12,401 nt of DNA from Acholeplasmatales bacterium (GCA_024690445.1 JAILPD010000092.1:1-12401); one strand, 5' to 3'. Counted from the first letter of the stretch, positions 1 to 7,311 are shown. Notes: a model not told the origin generated them from the letters alone. Made by a program: numbers and translations.

Positions 1-801
1 ATTATTGTGATTGCAATCGACAATAATTGCTGGATTTTGATATTTATCTTCACCATACATAGATATCAATCTCATTATATCTTCATAATGATAGTTTGGT
101 TGAGAATCACCATGTTTATTTGTATATCCTCTTAAAATACAATGTGATAGAGGATTACCTGATGTTTCAATCTCATGTCCACGATAAATAAATGTATGAG
201 GAACAGACGCAGCGTGAACTGAATTTAACATTACTTTGTAATCACCAGATGTTGGGTTTTTCATTCCAACTGGAACATCAACACCTGAAGCAACTAATCT
301 ATGTTCTTGATTTTCAACACTTCTCGCACCAACAGCGACATATGATAAGATATCACTTAAATATAAGTGATTATCTGGATATAACATTTCATCGGCAGTT
401 GAGAATCCTGTTTCTCTTAACACATCCATATGAAGTTTTCTAACTGCGATAACACCTTTAGCCATATCTACATCGGCATTTGGATTTGGTTGATGTAACA
501 TACCTTTATATCCATCTCCTGTAGTTCTAGGCTTATTTGTATAAATTCTAGGAATAATAAATAATTCATCTTTTACTTCATCATAAATATTTTTTAATCT
601 CTTACAATAATCAACTACAGCGTCCTCTCTATCAGCACTACAAGGACCAATAATTAATATTAATCTATCATCTTTACCAGTAAAAATATCTCTTATTTGT
701 CTATCATTATCTTCCTTAATTTTTACTAAATCATCAGATAAAGGAAAATCTTTTTTTATTTCTTCTGGTAATAATACTCTTCTTTTAAATTCCATACCCA
801 T
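1..801 (-). CDS. Class I 3-deoxy-7-phosphoheptulonate (DAHP) synthase, AroF/G/H type, C-terminus cut by window edge
   Basis: Condenses phosphoenolpyruvate and erythrose 4-phosphate to DAHP, the first step of the shikimate pathway to aromatic amino acids; cytosolic and metal dependent. The 267 visible residues carry the family hallmarks: GPCS at 52-55 (Cys54 is the metal ligand in relatives), the KPRTTG substrate loop at 90-95, GARSVENQEHR at 158-168, PVGMKN at 177-182 and DCNH at 262-265, just before the sequence leaves the window. About 70-80 C-terminal residues should lie outside. Three in-frame ATGs (807, 801, 795) are possible. I chose 801 because it sits 9 nt after AGGAGG, against 3 nt for 807 and 15 nt for 795. 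The residues around the NPTSGD segment resemble the clostridial branch of the family rather than E. coli AroG. It has its own promoter inside the terminator hairpin of the preceding rnf operon. Family call is firm; which paralogue or feedback specificity is not readable. Confidence 0.95.
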   Translation of the reverse strand, partial: MGMEFKRRVLLPEEIKKDFPLSDDLVKIKEDNDRQIRDIFTGKDDRLILIIGPCSADREDAVVDYCKRLKNIYDEVKDELFIIPRIYTNKPRTTGDGYKGMLHQPNPNADVDMAKGVIAVRKLHMDVLRETGFSTADEMLYPDNHLYLSDILSYVAVGARSVENQEHRLVASGVDVPVGMKNPTSGDYKVMLNSVHAASVPHTFIYRGHEIETSGNPLSHCILRGYTNKHGDSQPNYHYEDIMRLISMYGEDKYQNPAIIVDCNHNN

Positions 802-810
802 AATCATATT

Positions 811-816
811 CCTCCT
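811..816 (-). promoter_or_regulatory. Strong ribosome binding site (AGGAGG) of the DAHP synthase gene
   Basis: A perfect AGGAGG on the minus strand decides between the three clustered ATG codons of the DAHP synthase gene: it lies 9 nt before the ATG at 801 and only 3 nt before the ATG at 807. It begins about 1 nt after the T-tract of the upstream terminator, which leaves no room for a conventional separate promoter. Confidence 0.8.
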
Positions 817-855
817 AAAAATAAAAGACCAATGAAATTATATCAAAGGTCTTTT
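817..855 (-). terminator. Intrinsic terminator at the end of the rnf operon
   Basis: The arms 848-855 and 823-830 pair perfectly over 8 bp (GGTCTTTT with AAAAGACC) around a 17-nt loop. On the minus strand the hairpin is followed by ATTTTT. It lies 10 nt after the rnfB stop, as expected for the end of the glyA-rnf transcription unit. On the plus strand the same arm is followed by a GTTTTTT tract, so it could work in both directions, although no plus-strand gene ends here. The loop contains a TATAAT box (see the promoter entry). Confidence 0.75.
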
Positions 856-865
856 GTTTTTTCAA
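837..865 (-). promoter_or_regulatory. Sigma-70/SigA promoter of the DAHP synthase gene, nested in a terminator
   Basis: On the minus strand TTGAAA (860-865) and a perfect TATAAT (837-842) are separated by exactly 17 nt. The -35 box starts directly after the rnfB stop codon and the -10 box lies in the loop of the rnf terminator hairpin. A transcript starting about 7 nt below the -10 box would carry only the distal arm of the hairpin, so it would not form the terminator. This is a prediction from consensus and spacing only. Confidence 0.72.
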
Positions 866-1186
866 TTATTTAACTTTAATTGGATTGATAGATCCATCTG
901 GATTTGGATGTTCATCTAAATATTTTCTGATTGCTTCAGGTTTACCAGATTTAGCACCTGGCTTACATTGACTTAAATTTTCAGCCTTTCCTTCAACAAT
1001 TGCCTCAGCAAAACCTGCACATCCAGGGAAACCACACGCACCACAATTCGCATTTGGTAAAATTGCAGTAATATCTTCTATTCTAGTATCAACTTCAACA
1101 TGGAATACTTTAGAAGCGATAGCTAAACCGAATCCAAATATTAAACCTAATCCTGCAAGGATTAAAACAGCCCATAAAACTGACAT
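866..1186 (-). CDS. rnfB: RnfB, minimal form: membrane anchor plus one [4Fe-4S] domain, no ferredoxin domains
   Basis: RnfB is normally the subunit that takes electrons from ferredoxin into the Rnf complex. This 106-residue protein has an N-terminal membrane segment (about 4-25) followed by the characteristic RnfB cluster motif: Cys48, Cys51, Cys56 and Cys74 in NCGACGFPGC...CKPG. Known RnfB proteins continue with at least two further [4Fe-4S] ferredoxin motifs, to roughly 190-330 residues. Here the chain ends about 30 residues after Cys74 at a TAA that is followed at once by a terminator and another gene. There is therefore no displaced downstream half. The start at 1186 is preceded by GGAGGAAG inside the end of the upstream small gene. 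It is the last gene of the rnf operon. Either this is a natural short form or the ferredoxin part is encoded elsewhere. Identity is firm; electron entry through it is inferred. Confidence 0.9.
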   Translation of the reverse strand: MSVLWAVLILAGLGLIFGFGLAIASKVFHVEVDTRIEDITAILPNANCGACGFPGCAGFAEAIVEGKAENLSQCKPGAKSGKPEAIRKYLDEHPNPDGSINPIKVK

Positions 1187-1187
1187 A

Positions 1188-1415
1188 TTATTTGTCTTCC
1201 TCCTCTATTTCCTTTTTTAACTTTTCGATATCAAACTTTTCTTTTATACTACAGCCTGTAACATTACAAGCTCCACAAACTTCTTCATCAATTTTAATAT
1301 GCTCGCATCCCTTAGGAACTGGAGTTCTTCTATTGATAACAAATGTTATGAAGAATAACGCTACAAAGAATACTATAATAGCTATACTTATTATTATATA
1401 AGCATATTGTGGCAT
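1188..1415 (-). CDS. Small single-pass membrane protein with a four-cysteine motif, inserted between rnfA and rnfB
   Basis: This is a 75-residue protein of unrecognised family. Residues about 5-28 form one hydrophobic segment, followed by an Arg-Arg pair. A soluble part then carries Cys37, Cys47, Cys50 and Cys55 (C-x9-C-x2-C-x4-C, with CGACNVTGC at its core), and a charged Lys/Glu C-terminus ends the chain. The CGAC-x4-C core echoes the RnfB motif CGACGFPGC. The layout of TM helix, basic stretch and Cys cluster also resembles NqrM, the small maturation factor of the related Na+-NQR complex. Its ATG overlaps the rnfA stop by one base (TAATG), and rnfB starts 1 nt after its stop, so it is translated as part of the rnf operon. 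A role as an extra Fe-S carrier or as a maturation factor for the RnfA/RnfE cluster is inference. Confidence 0.85.
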   Translation of the reverse strand: MPQYAYIIISIAIIVFFVALFFITFVINRRTPVPKGCEHIKIDEEVCGACNVTGCSIKEKFDIEKLKKEIEEEDK

Positions 1416-1996
1416 TAAATCATTCCACTAAAGCCTAAGAAAGCCATAGCCATTAAAGCAGCTGTAATTAAAGCAATTGGAATGCCTTTAAATGCTTTAG
1501 GAGCATTTGAAGCATCTAGTCGATATCTAATAGCAGAGAATATAAATATTACTAATGCAAAACCAACACCTGTACCGATAGCATTTGCCATAGATGAACC
1601 AAATGATAATCCTTGATCAGTATTACCTTGAGCAACGCCTAATACAGCACAGTTTGTTGTGATAAGTGGTAAGTAAACACCTAATGCTTTATATAAAGTA
1701 GGTGAATACTTTTTAATAATCATTTCAATTAATTGAACTAATGATGCAATTACTAAAATGTAAGTAATTGTATCCATGAATTGAATTCCAGCAAGCTTTA
1801 ATAATTGGTAAATTGGCCAACAAATAGCACTTGCTAAAATTATAACTAAAGTTACGGCAACACCCATACCTAAAGCACTTGAAGTCTTCTTAGATACACC
1901 TAGGAATGGACAAATACCATAGAATCTAGATAATGTAACATTATTAATTAGCATCGCATTAATGATTGCTAATAAGAAGGTAATTATATATCCCAT
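1415..1996 (-). CDS. rnfA: Electron transport complex subunit RnfA
   Basis: Integral membrane subunit of Rnf, homologous to NqrE; together with RnfE it holds a [2Fe-2S] cluster within the membrane that carries electrons across it. The 193 residues are almost entirely hydrophobic, with about six membrane spans, which is the usual family length. The two hallmark cysteines are present: Cys29 in SRFYGICPFLGVSK and Cys116 in TTNCAVLG. The start at 1996 has a strong AAGGAGGAT site formed by the last codons of rnfE, and the two genes are 2 nt apart, which suggests translational coupling. The stop overlaps the ATG of the following Cys-rich gene by one base. Confidence 0.96.
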   Translation of the reverse strand: MGYIITFLLAIINAMLINNVTLSRFYGICPFLGVSKKTSSALGMGVAVTLVIILASAICWPIYQLLKLAGIQFMDTITYILVIASLVQLIEMIIKKYSPTLYKALGVYLPLITTNCAVLGVAQGNTDQGLSFGSSMANAIGTGVGFALVIFIFSAIRYRLDASNAPKAFKGIPIALITAALMAMAFLGFSGMI

Positions 1997-1998
1997 AA

Positions 1999-2907
1999 TT
2001 ATTTATCCTCCTTTTCAGTAGATTCTTTAGAAGTTTCTTCTTTTTTAGGTTCTTCAACCTTAGCCTCTTCAGCTTTAGGCTCAGCTTTAACTTCTTCTTT
2101 AACTTCTACTTTAGCCTCAACAGGCTTTTCTTCTTGCTTTGGAGCTTCAACAACTTCATTAGCTTTAGCTTGTTCAGCTTCTAATGCTTTCTTCTTTGCA
2201 AGCTCTTCAGCTTTTTTCTTCTTTAATTCTTCAATTCTTGCCTTTTCAGCAGCTACCTTTTTAGCATCTGCTCTATTCTTTCTCCAAGCTAGGAATGCTA
2301 AAACCATACCTAATGCTAAGAAACCACCAGCAGATTGAACAAAAATAGATAATGCGAATTGAGATGGATAAATTTGCCAATGTAATTCAGTACCAATTGG
2401 GAAATATACACCAAATGATAAGGCACCAGTACCTAAGAATTCTCTTATAAATGCGATAACACATAATGCAACTGTAAATCCTACACCTGATCCTAAAGCA
2501 TCAAAGAATGAAGCTTTAACACCATTCTTAGAAGCAAATGCTTCTGCACGACCTAGAATTATACAGTTAACAACAATAAGTGATATAAATACACCTAAAG
2601 ATGAATATAGTGCCGGAACAAAGGCTTCTGTTAACATCTTAATAATTGTTACTAATGAAGCAATAATAACAATATAACAAGGAATCTTAACTTCACCTGG
2701 AATGAATTTTCTTAATAATGAAATTAAGATATTTGAACCAATTAAAACTAAGATAACTAAAATACCCATACCTAACGCAGCTTCAACTGATTTAGTTGTT
2801 GCTAAAGTAGGACACATACCTAATAAAGATACGAATGTTGGGTTTTCAGTAATTAAACCTGCTAAGAATATTTTCTTACTTTCGGATTGCTTAATTTCTT
2901 TTTCCAT
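1999..2907 (-). CDS. rnfE: Electron transport complex subunit RnfE with a long charged C-terminal tail
   Basis: Membrane subunit homologous to NqrD and partner of RnfA around the intramembrane [2Fe-2S] centre. Residues 1-209 are a normal RnfE: ENPTFVSLLGMCPTLA with Cys32, VNCIILGRAEAFA with Cys115, and about six membrane spans ending near LAFLAW. Residues 210-302 are an unusual extension. It begins with WRKNRADAKK, runs as a Lys/Glu/Ala stretch with heptad-like character to about 248, then becomes a low-complexity Val/Glu/Pro/Lys segment. RnfE is normally about 200-230 residues. The positive residues just after the last span suggest the tail is cytoplasmic. The gene starts 2 nt after the rnfG stop, with AAAGGATGG inside rnfG as ribosome site. 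Core identity is firm; the tail has no recognisable function. Confidence 0.95.
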   Translation of the reverse strand: MEKEIKQSESKKIFLAGLITENPTFVSLLGMCPTLATTKSVEAALGMGILVILVLIGSNILISLLRKFIPGEVKIPCYIVIIASLVTIIKMLTEAFVPALYSSLGVFISLIVVNCIILGRAEAFASKNGVKASFFDALGSGVGFTVALCVIAFIREFLGTGALSFGVYFPIGTELHWQIYPSQFALSIFVQSAGGFLALGMVLAFLAWRKNRADAKKVAAEKARIEELKKKKAEELAKKKALEAEQAKANEVVEAPKQEEKPVEAKVEVKEEVKAEPKAEEAKVEEPKKEETSKESTEKEDK

Positions 2908-2909
2908 AA

Positions 2910-3521
2910 TTACGCCATCCTTTCTGCAGATTGAAGTGCTGCTTCAACTAAATTTCTAACTAATGTAGCTCCATAAGTAGCACCACAGCTAACATTAATA
3001 CTTGATACTTGTGTAGAATCTAAGTCACCAACAGTTACCTTATCATCACTAGAATATGGATCTAATACTATAGCGTTCTTGTCACTTGTATGATAACTTG
3101 ATCTAACATGATCATCTACTGTTGAAGCAAATGATTGACCATTTTCTAAGAATTCAACTTGATGAACTACATTATTACCATTAGTATCTTTTGATATAGC
3201 AACCATTAATGTAATAGTACCATATGCATTCTTACCACTAACAGTAAATACATAGCCTTTTAAATCACCATTTGAATTATTAACTCTAATAACATCAACT
3301 ACTTGACCATCTAAACCTAAAGATTCAATTTCTGATTCTTCGTAATCTTTAGATTTTTCACTATCATAATCTTCATAGATTTTTTGAATAGTTTCTAATT
3401 TAGTTTTATCATTATTCTTTGCAATAATAGGACTAGTCAACATATTCATAAGTGCTAATATAACAGCACATACTAATGTAATAGCTCCTAAAATTGCAGC
3501 TATTCTAAAATAGTTTTTCAT
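2910..3521 (-). CDS. rnfG: Electron transport complex subunit RnfG, divergent FMN-binding protein
   Basis: RnfG carries covalently bound FMN on the outer face of the membrane and is homologous to NqrC. I place the start at the ATG at 3521, which overlaps the rnfD stop by one base and is preceded by GGGAGG. The open frame continues to 3605, but only inside rnfD. The 203 residues have an N-terminal membrane anchor (about 6-28) and an extracytoplasmic FMN_bind-type domain. Near the C-terminus lies NVSCGATYGAT (176-186), which fits the ApbE target site around Thr182, but with Asn and Cys in place of the usual Asp and Ser/Thr of the Dxx[ST]GAT consensus. The ETPGLG-like loop typical of RnfG/NqrC is replaced by GQSFAST at 128-134. 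No apbE gene is in the window. Subunit identity rests on position and this motif; it is a divergent member. Confidence 0.88.
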   Translation of the reverse strand: MKNYFRIAAILGAITLVCAVILALMNMLTSPIIAKNNDKTKLETIQKIYEDYDSEKSKDYEESEIESLGLDGQVVDVIRVNNSNGDLKGYVFTVSGKNAYGTITLMVAISKDTNGNNVVHQVEFLENGQSFASTVDDHVRSSYHTSDKNAIVLDPYSSDDKVTVGDLDSTQVSSINVSCGATYGATLVRNLVEAALQSAERMA

Positions 3522-4621
3522 TAGAACCAACCTCCCATCACTGAGGCTGATACAATCATACATACTAAAACTAATGCTATGCCTAAGCCTAAGCATTGTT
3601 TCCATGTGTATGTGTTCTTCTTTCCACGCATTAAGTAATCAATACATGGAGCCAACATATTTGCGATTAGAATTGAGAATGCTGCACCTTCAGGATAAGC
3701 ACCACATACTCTAATTAATGCAGTAATTGAACCTGCAATTGCACCAAATAAGACTCGTCCAAATTTCGATGTTGGTGATGTAACTGGATCTGTAATCATA
3801 AATACAGCTGCGAATAATACACCACCTGATAATAATTGATATGTCCATACTTCAAATACATTAATATCTGGATTAATCTTTAAGAAGCTAATTGAACCAA
3901 CTAACATAATTAATGCAAATGATAAGAAATAAGATAATGCACTTCTTAAATCTGCACTACGTCTAGCAAATAAATAAACAGCACCTATTAAAATCATTAA
4001 TTTTGATACTTCACCCATTGTTCCTGGAACATTACCCATAAATAAATCAATAAGTGAATAATCCATATTACCTAAATTACCTTTTGTAGATGCTAAGGCT
4101 GTTGCACCATTAATTACATCTCCACCAGATAAGATATTTGCTTCATTAATCTTTGTACCAAAACAAATTGTAGCGAAGATTCTACCTGCTGCGGCTGGGT
4201 TAAAGATATTTTGACCCAAACCACCAAATAGCATCTTACCAACAATCATACCAAATGCTGCACCAACAATAATTACATAAGGTGAACAATTAGCTGGCAT
4301 AATTAATGCGAATATTAAACCTGAAATCACAGGAGCTAATATATTATTAATAGTATATGATTCTTTAACCTTAGCGAATCCTTCTTTAGAGAATAATTCT
4401 TTAAATTTCATTCCACTAGGCCAATGCATTATCATATGAATTAATAATTCAAAGAAAACCATAATTGCAAGTGATATTAAGAATACATAAATACCACCCC
4501 AACCATTTTGTATCATTGCGAATATTGTAACAGGTAATAAAGCAATGATAACATCAAGCATCATTCTTGAAACAGATACGCTTTTTCTAATATAAGGAGC
4601 ACTTTTACTAACTAATCTCAT
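3521..4621 (-). CDS. rnfD: Electron transport complex subunit RnfD
   Basis: Polytopic membrane subunit homologous to NqrB, with covalent FMN, thought to form part of the ion-translocating path. The 366 residues contain many membrane spans and the hallmark GGLGQNIFNPAAAGR at 133-147. DVINGATALA (168-177) is the FMN attachment site around Thr174; it keeps Asp and GAT but has Asn where Ser/Thr is usual. MITDPVTSPTS and the N-terminal SAPYIRKSVSVSRMMLDVIIALLP are also typical. The start at 4621 has an AAGGAGGA site, and the gene begins 13 nt after the rnfC stop. Length is normal for the family. FMN loading would need ApbE, which is not encoded here. Confidence 0.96.
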   Translation of the reverse strand: MRLVSKSAPYIRKSVSVSRMMLDVIIALLPVTIFAMIQNGWGGIYVFLISLAIMVFFELLIHMIMHWPSGMKFKELFSKEGFAKVKESYTINNILAPVISGLIFALIMPANCSPYVIIVGAAFGMIVGKMLFGGLGQNIFNPAAAGRIFATICFGTKINEANILSGGDVINGATALASTKGNLGNMDYSLIDLFMGNVPGTMGEVSKLMILIGAVYLFARRSADLRSALSYFLSFALIMLVGSISFLKINPDINVFEVWTYQLLSGGVLFAAVFMITDPVTSPTSKFGRVLFGAIAGSITALIRVCGAYPEGAAFSILIANMLAPCIDYLMRGKKNTYTWKQCLGLGIALVLVCMIVSASVMGGWF

Positions 4622-4634
4622 TTTCTGTTCCTCC

Positions 4635-5933
4635 TTATAATGCTATCTTCTTTGCCTTACGGCAATAATCTGTTAAATGAATTTTTGATGTACAAGTATA
4701 AGAACACATACCACATAAAATACAAGCTCTAATATTAAGCTTATTCTTTAATGCGTCCTTATCGTTATTCTTTACAGCTTGCATAATTTGAACTGGTTGT
4801 AAACCTGCTGGACATGAATATACACAAGATCCACATCTTACACAAGGTTCTTCTTTGTATTCTTTATTGTTCATAATTATACAAGAAGTACATGTTTTAG
4901 TTATTACTGCATCATCACGAACTAAGTTCGCACCCATCATAGGTCCACCTAGAATTAATACTTTATCATCTTCTGAATTGTATCCACCGGAATAATCAAT
5001 TAATTCTTTTAAGCTTGTACCTACTCTTACTCTAAAGTTTTGAGGTGTTGTAATACCATCACCAGTAATTGTAAAATTACGCTTTACAACTGGCATATTA
5101 TATCTAACTGCCTTATATAAACCTACAACAGTTGAAACATTTAAAACCATAATACCAAGTTTTTGTGGTAGAACACCTGCAGGTACTCTAACACCTAAAC
5201 CTGTTTTAATCATTTCAATTTCCCAACCTTGAGGATAATAGTTGCCAACCTTCTTAACCTCAATATTAAGATTTTGATGTCTTGTTAATGTAGCTGTTAA
5301 TGTTTGATATAAGTCATCATATTTTTTCTTAATACAAATAACTGCACGCTTAGCATTGAAAGCTTGAAGTGCATAACCAATACCTCTCATTATTCTATCT
5401 GGATATTCCATAATTAATCTATGGTCTGCAGATAGATAAGGCTCACATTCTACAGCGTTAATACATAATGTATCAATTGGATCTGTACATTGGAATTTAA
5501 TATAAGTAGGGAAAGATGAACCACCTAAACCTACTAAAGACATTTCTTTTGTAATGTTAACGAAATCTTCTCTAGTTAAAGCTTTAATTTCTTCTGGTGT
5601 TCTTTCCTTTACTGATTCATCCATAACATCCTTTTTATCATTTTTGATTTGAATGAATTCAGTTAATTTACCACTTCTATGGAATTTCTTAACTGTTCCA
5701 ACTACAGTACCACTAACTGTAGAGTGAATTGGTTGTTCAAAGAATGGTCCATGTCTTAAACCAATCTTTTGTCCTACTTTTACGTAATCTCCTTCTTTAA
5801 CATACGACTCACCTGTCGCACATCTAGCATTTGTTATTGCTAAATAGACATACTCAGGATCAACATATCTAATAAGTGGCAAGTTATTAGTTAATCGCTT
5901 ATCCCTTTCAATCTCTCTTGTCTTGGCAATCAC
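4635..5933 (-). CDS. rnfC: Electron transport complex subunit RnfC (NADH:FMN/[4Fe-4S] subunit)
   Basis: RnfC is the peripheral cytoplasmic subunit that exchanges electrons with NAD(H), related to NuoF. In the 432 residues the order is: a lipoyl-like region (VKEGDYVKVGQKI, 45-57), the flavin/NADH domain with GLGGSSFPTYIK (135-146) and NAVECEPYLSADHRL (159-173), and two [4Fe-4S] motifs, C364-x2-C367-x2-C370-x3-C374 and C404-x2-C407-x2-C410-x3-C414. The start is a GTG at 5933, fixed by AGGAGG 7 nt upstream and by the absence of a suitable ATG. It lies 31 nt after glyA with no terminator or promoter visible between them, so glyA and rnf are probably co-transcribed. It begins the order C-D-G-E-A-B typical of clostridial-type rnf clusters. 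Confidence 0.96.
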   Translation of the reverse strand: MIAKTREIERDKRLTNNLPLIRYVDPEYVYLAITNARCATGESYVKEGDYVKVGQKIGLRHGPFFEQPIHSTVSGTVVGTVKKFHRSGKLTEFIQIKNDKKDVMDESVKERTPEEIKALTREDFVNITKEMSLVGLGGSSFPTYIKFQCTDPIDTLCINAVECEPYLSADHRLIMEYPDRIMRGIGYALQAFNAKRAVICIKKKYDDLYQTLTATLTRHQNLNIEVKKVGNYYPQGWEIEMIKTGLGVRVPAGVLPQKLGIMVLNVSTVVGLYKAVRYNMPVVKRNFTITGDGITTPQNFRVRVGTSLKELIDYSGGYNSEDDKVLILGGPMMGANLVRDDAVITKTCTSCIIMNNKEYKEEPCVRCGSCVYSCPAGLQPVQIMQAVKNNDKDALKNKLNIRACILCGMCSYTCTSKIHLTDYCRKAKKIAL

Positions 5934-5940
5934 AATTTCC

Positions 5941-5946
5941 CCTCCT
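5941..5946 (-). promoter_or_regulatory. Ribosome binding site fixing the GTG start of rnfC
   Basis: AGGAGG on the minus strand lies 7 nt before a GTG at 5931-5933. No in-frame ATG is near, and the predicted N-terminus aligns with the usual beginning of short RnfC proteins, so the non-ATG start is well supported. Confidence 0.75.
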
Positions 5947-5964
5947 TTAAATAATTAAATATTA

Positions 5965-7230
5965 TTAATCCTCTAGATATGGATGTTTCTTCATTAATTC
6001 GATTACTTCTTTTTGGATTTCATTTAATTTTTCTTCATCATCTTTATTCTTTAAAGCTCTATCAATGAATCTAGCTACAGCAATCATATCTTCTTCTTTA
6101 AATCCTCTAGTAGTCATAGCAGCTGTACCTAATCTTAAACCAGATGTTACAGTTGGCTTTTGAGTATCACCAGGAATTGCATTCTTATTAGCTGTAATGT
6201 TAACAGCGTGTAAAATATTTTCAGCTTTCTTACCAGTAATACCAACACTACCAAAGATATCAACTAAGATTAAGTGGTTATCAGTGCCACCAGATACTAA
6301 GTTATATCCTAATTTATTTAATTCAGAAGCTAATGCTTTACAGTTTAATACAACTTGCTTAGCATATTCTTTAAAGCTTGGATCTAATGCTTCCTTGAAT
6401 GCTACAGCCTTAGCAGCAATAACATGCATTAAAGGTCCACCTTGACATCCAGGGAATACAGATGAATTAATCTTCTTAGCTAATGCTTCATCATTAGTTA
6501 AGATAATACCACCTCTAGGTCCTCTTAAAGTTTTATGAGTTGTTGAAGTTACAATATCAGCATACTCAATTGGATTTGGATGATATCCTGCAGCAACTAA
6601 ACCAGCAATATGAGCCATATCTACCATTAAGTAGCACTTACGACCAGCTTTTTCAGTTACCTTATCAGCAACTTCTCTAAATTTCTTGAAATCAATTACT
6701 CTTGGATAAGCAGATGCTCCAGCAACGATTACATTAGGTAATTCAGCTAATGCTATTTCTTCTAACTTATCATAATCAATATATCCATTTTCTTTTAAGC
6801 CATAATTGATAGCTTGATACATCTTACCAGAGAAGTTAACACTATAACCATGAGTTAAGTGTCCACCTGCATCTAGTGACATACCTAAAATCTTATCACC
6901 AGGCATTAAAATTGCATTGTAAGCAGCTAAGTTAGCAGATGCACCAGAATGTGGTTGAACATTTGCAAAATTAGCATTAAATAATTTACACACTCTTTCG
7001 ATTGCTATTGATTCAATAACATCTACATTTTCGCAACCACCATAGTATCTCTTACCACTATAGCCTTCTGCATATTTATTAGTTAATATTGATCCTTGAG
7101 CTTCTAATACTGCTCTAGAAACAAAATTTTCAGAAGCTATTAATTCAACATGAGTTCTTTGTCTTTCAAGCTCCTTTGATATAGCTTCTGCGATATCATT
7201 ATCAAATTCTTTTAAACATACATTATTCAT
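5965..7230 (-). CDS. glyA: Serine hydroxymethyltransferase
   Basis: Pyridoxal-phosphate enzyme that converts serine and tetrahydrofolate to glycine and 5,10-methylene-tetrahydrofolate, the main source of one-carbon units in the cytosol. The 421 residues are full length. Visible signatures are IASENFVS at 31-38, [13 protein letters not shown] at 53-65, [11 protein letters not shown] at 94-104, and DMAHIAG at 204-210 (Asp204 stacks with PLP in relatives). [13 protein letters not shown] contains the Schiff-base lysine, Lys233. The ATG at 7230 is preceded by GGAGAAAG. A TATAAT box lies just upstream and the leader is short, with no room for a riboswitch. The rnf operon follows after 31 nt. Sharing a transcript with rnf is unusual but is what the spacing indicates. 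Confidence 0.98.
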   Translation of the reverse strand: MNNVCLKEFDNDIAEAISKELERQRTHVELIASENFVSRAVLEAQGSILTNKYAEGYSGKRYYGGCENVDVIESIAIERVCKLFNANFANVQPHSGASANLAAYNAILMPGDKILGMSLDAGGHLTHGYSVNFSGKMYQAINYGLKENGYIDYDKLEEIALAELPNVIVAGASAYPRVIDFKKFREVADKVTEKAGRKCYLMVDMAHIAGLVAAGYHPNPIEYADIVTSTTHKTLRGPRGGIILTNDEALAKKINSSVFPGCQGGPLMHVIAAKAVAFKEALDPSFKEYAKQVVLNCKALASELNKLGYNLVSGGTDNHLILVDIFGSVGITGKKAENILHAVNITANKNAIPGDTQKPTVTSGLRLGTAAMTTRGFKEEDMIAVARFIDRALKNKDDEEKLNEIQKEVIELMKKHPYLED

Positions 7231-7261
7231 AATCTTTCTCCATTCAACAATATATAATTGT

Positions 7262-7289
7262 ATTATATCATTTCATTAACTTAAATAAA
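7262..7289 (-). promoter_or_regulatory. Probable promoter of the glyA-rnf operon
   Basis: A perfect TATAAT lies at 7262-7267 on the minus strand, about 31 nt before the glyA start. The -35 region is weak: TTTATT at 7284-7289 with a 16-nt spacer is the best I see. The site lies between the tandem terminators of the previous unit and glyA, exactly where a promoter is needed, but the AT-rich context makes chance TATAAT matches common. Confidence 0.5.
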
Positions 7290-7311
7290 ATAAAATATTA
7301 ATTTTATTTAT

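Noticed and set aside
192..443. 83-aa open frame on the plus strand
   Set aside because: Lies wholly inside the DAHP synthase gene on the other strand, has no ribosome site and no family resemblance; a shadow.
1192..1401. 69-aa plus-strand open frame opposite the Cys-rich protein
   Set aside because: Antisense shadow of a well-placed operon gene; low-complexity Ser/Ile composition and no ribosome site.
2702..2959. 85-aa plus-strand open frame
   Set aside because: Antisense to rnfE/rnfG, no start signals, no recognisable domain.
3522..3605. N-terminal extension of RnfG to 3605
   Set aside because: Would overlap rnfD by 85 nt. The ATG at 3521 has a GGGAGG site and begins the expected membrane anchor.
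6197..6445. 82-aa plus-strand open frame
   Set aside because: Antisense shadow of glyA.
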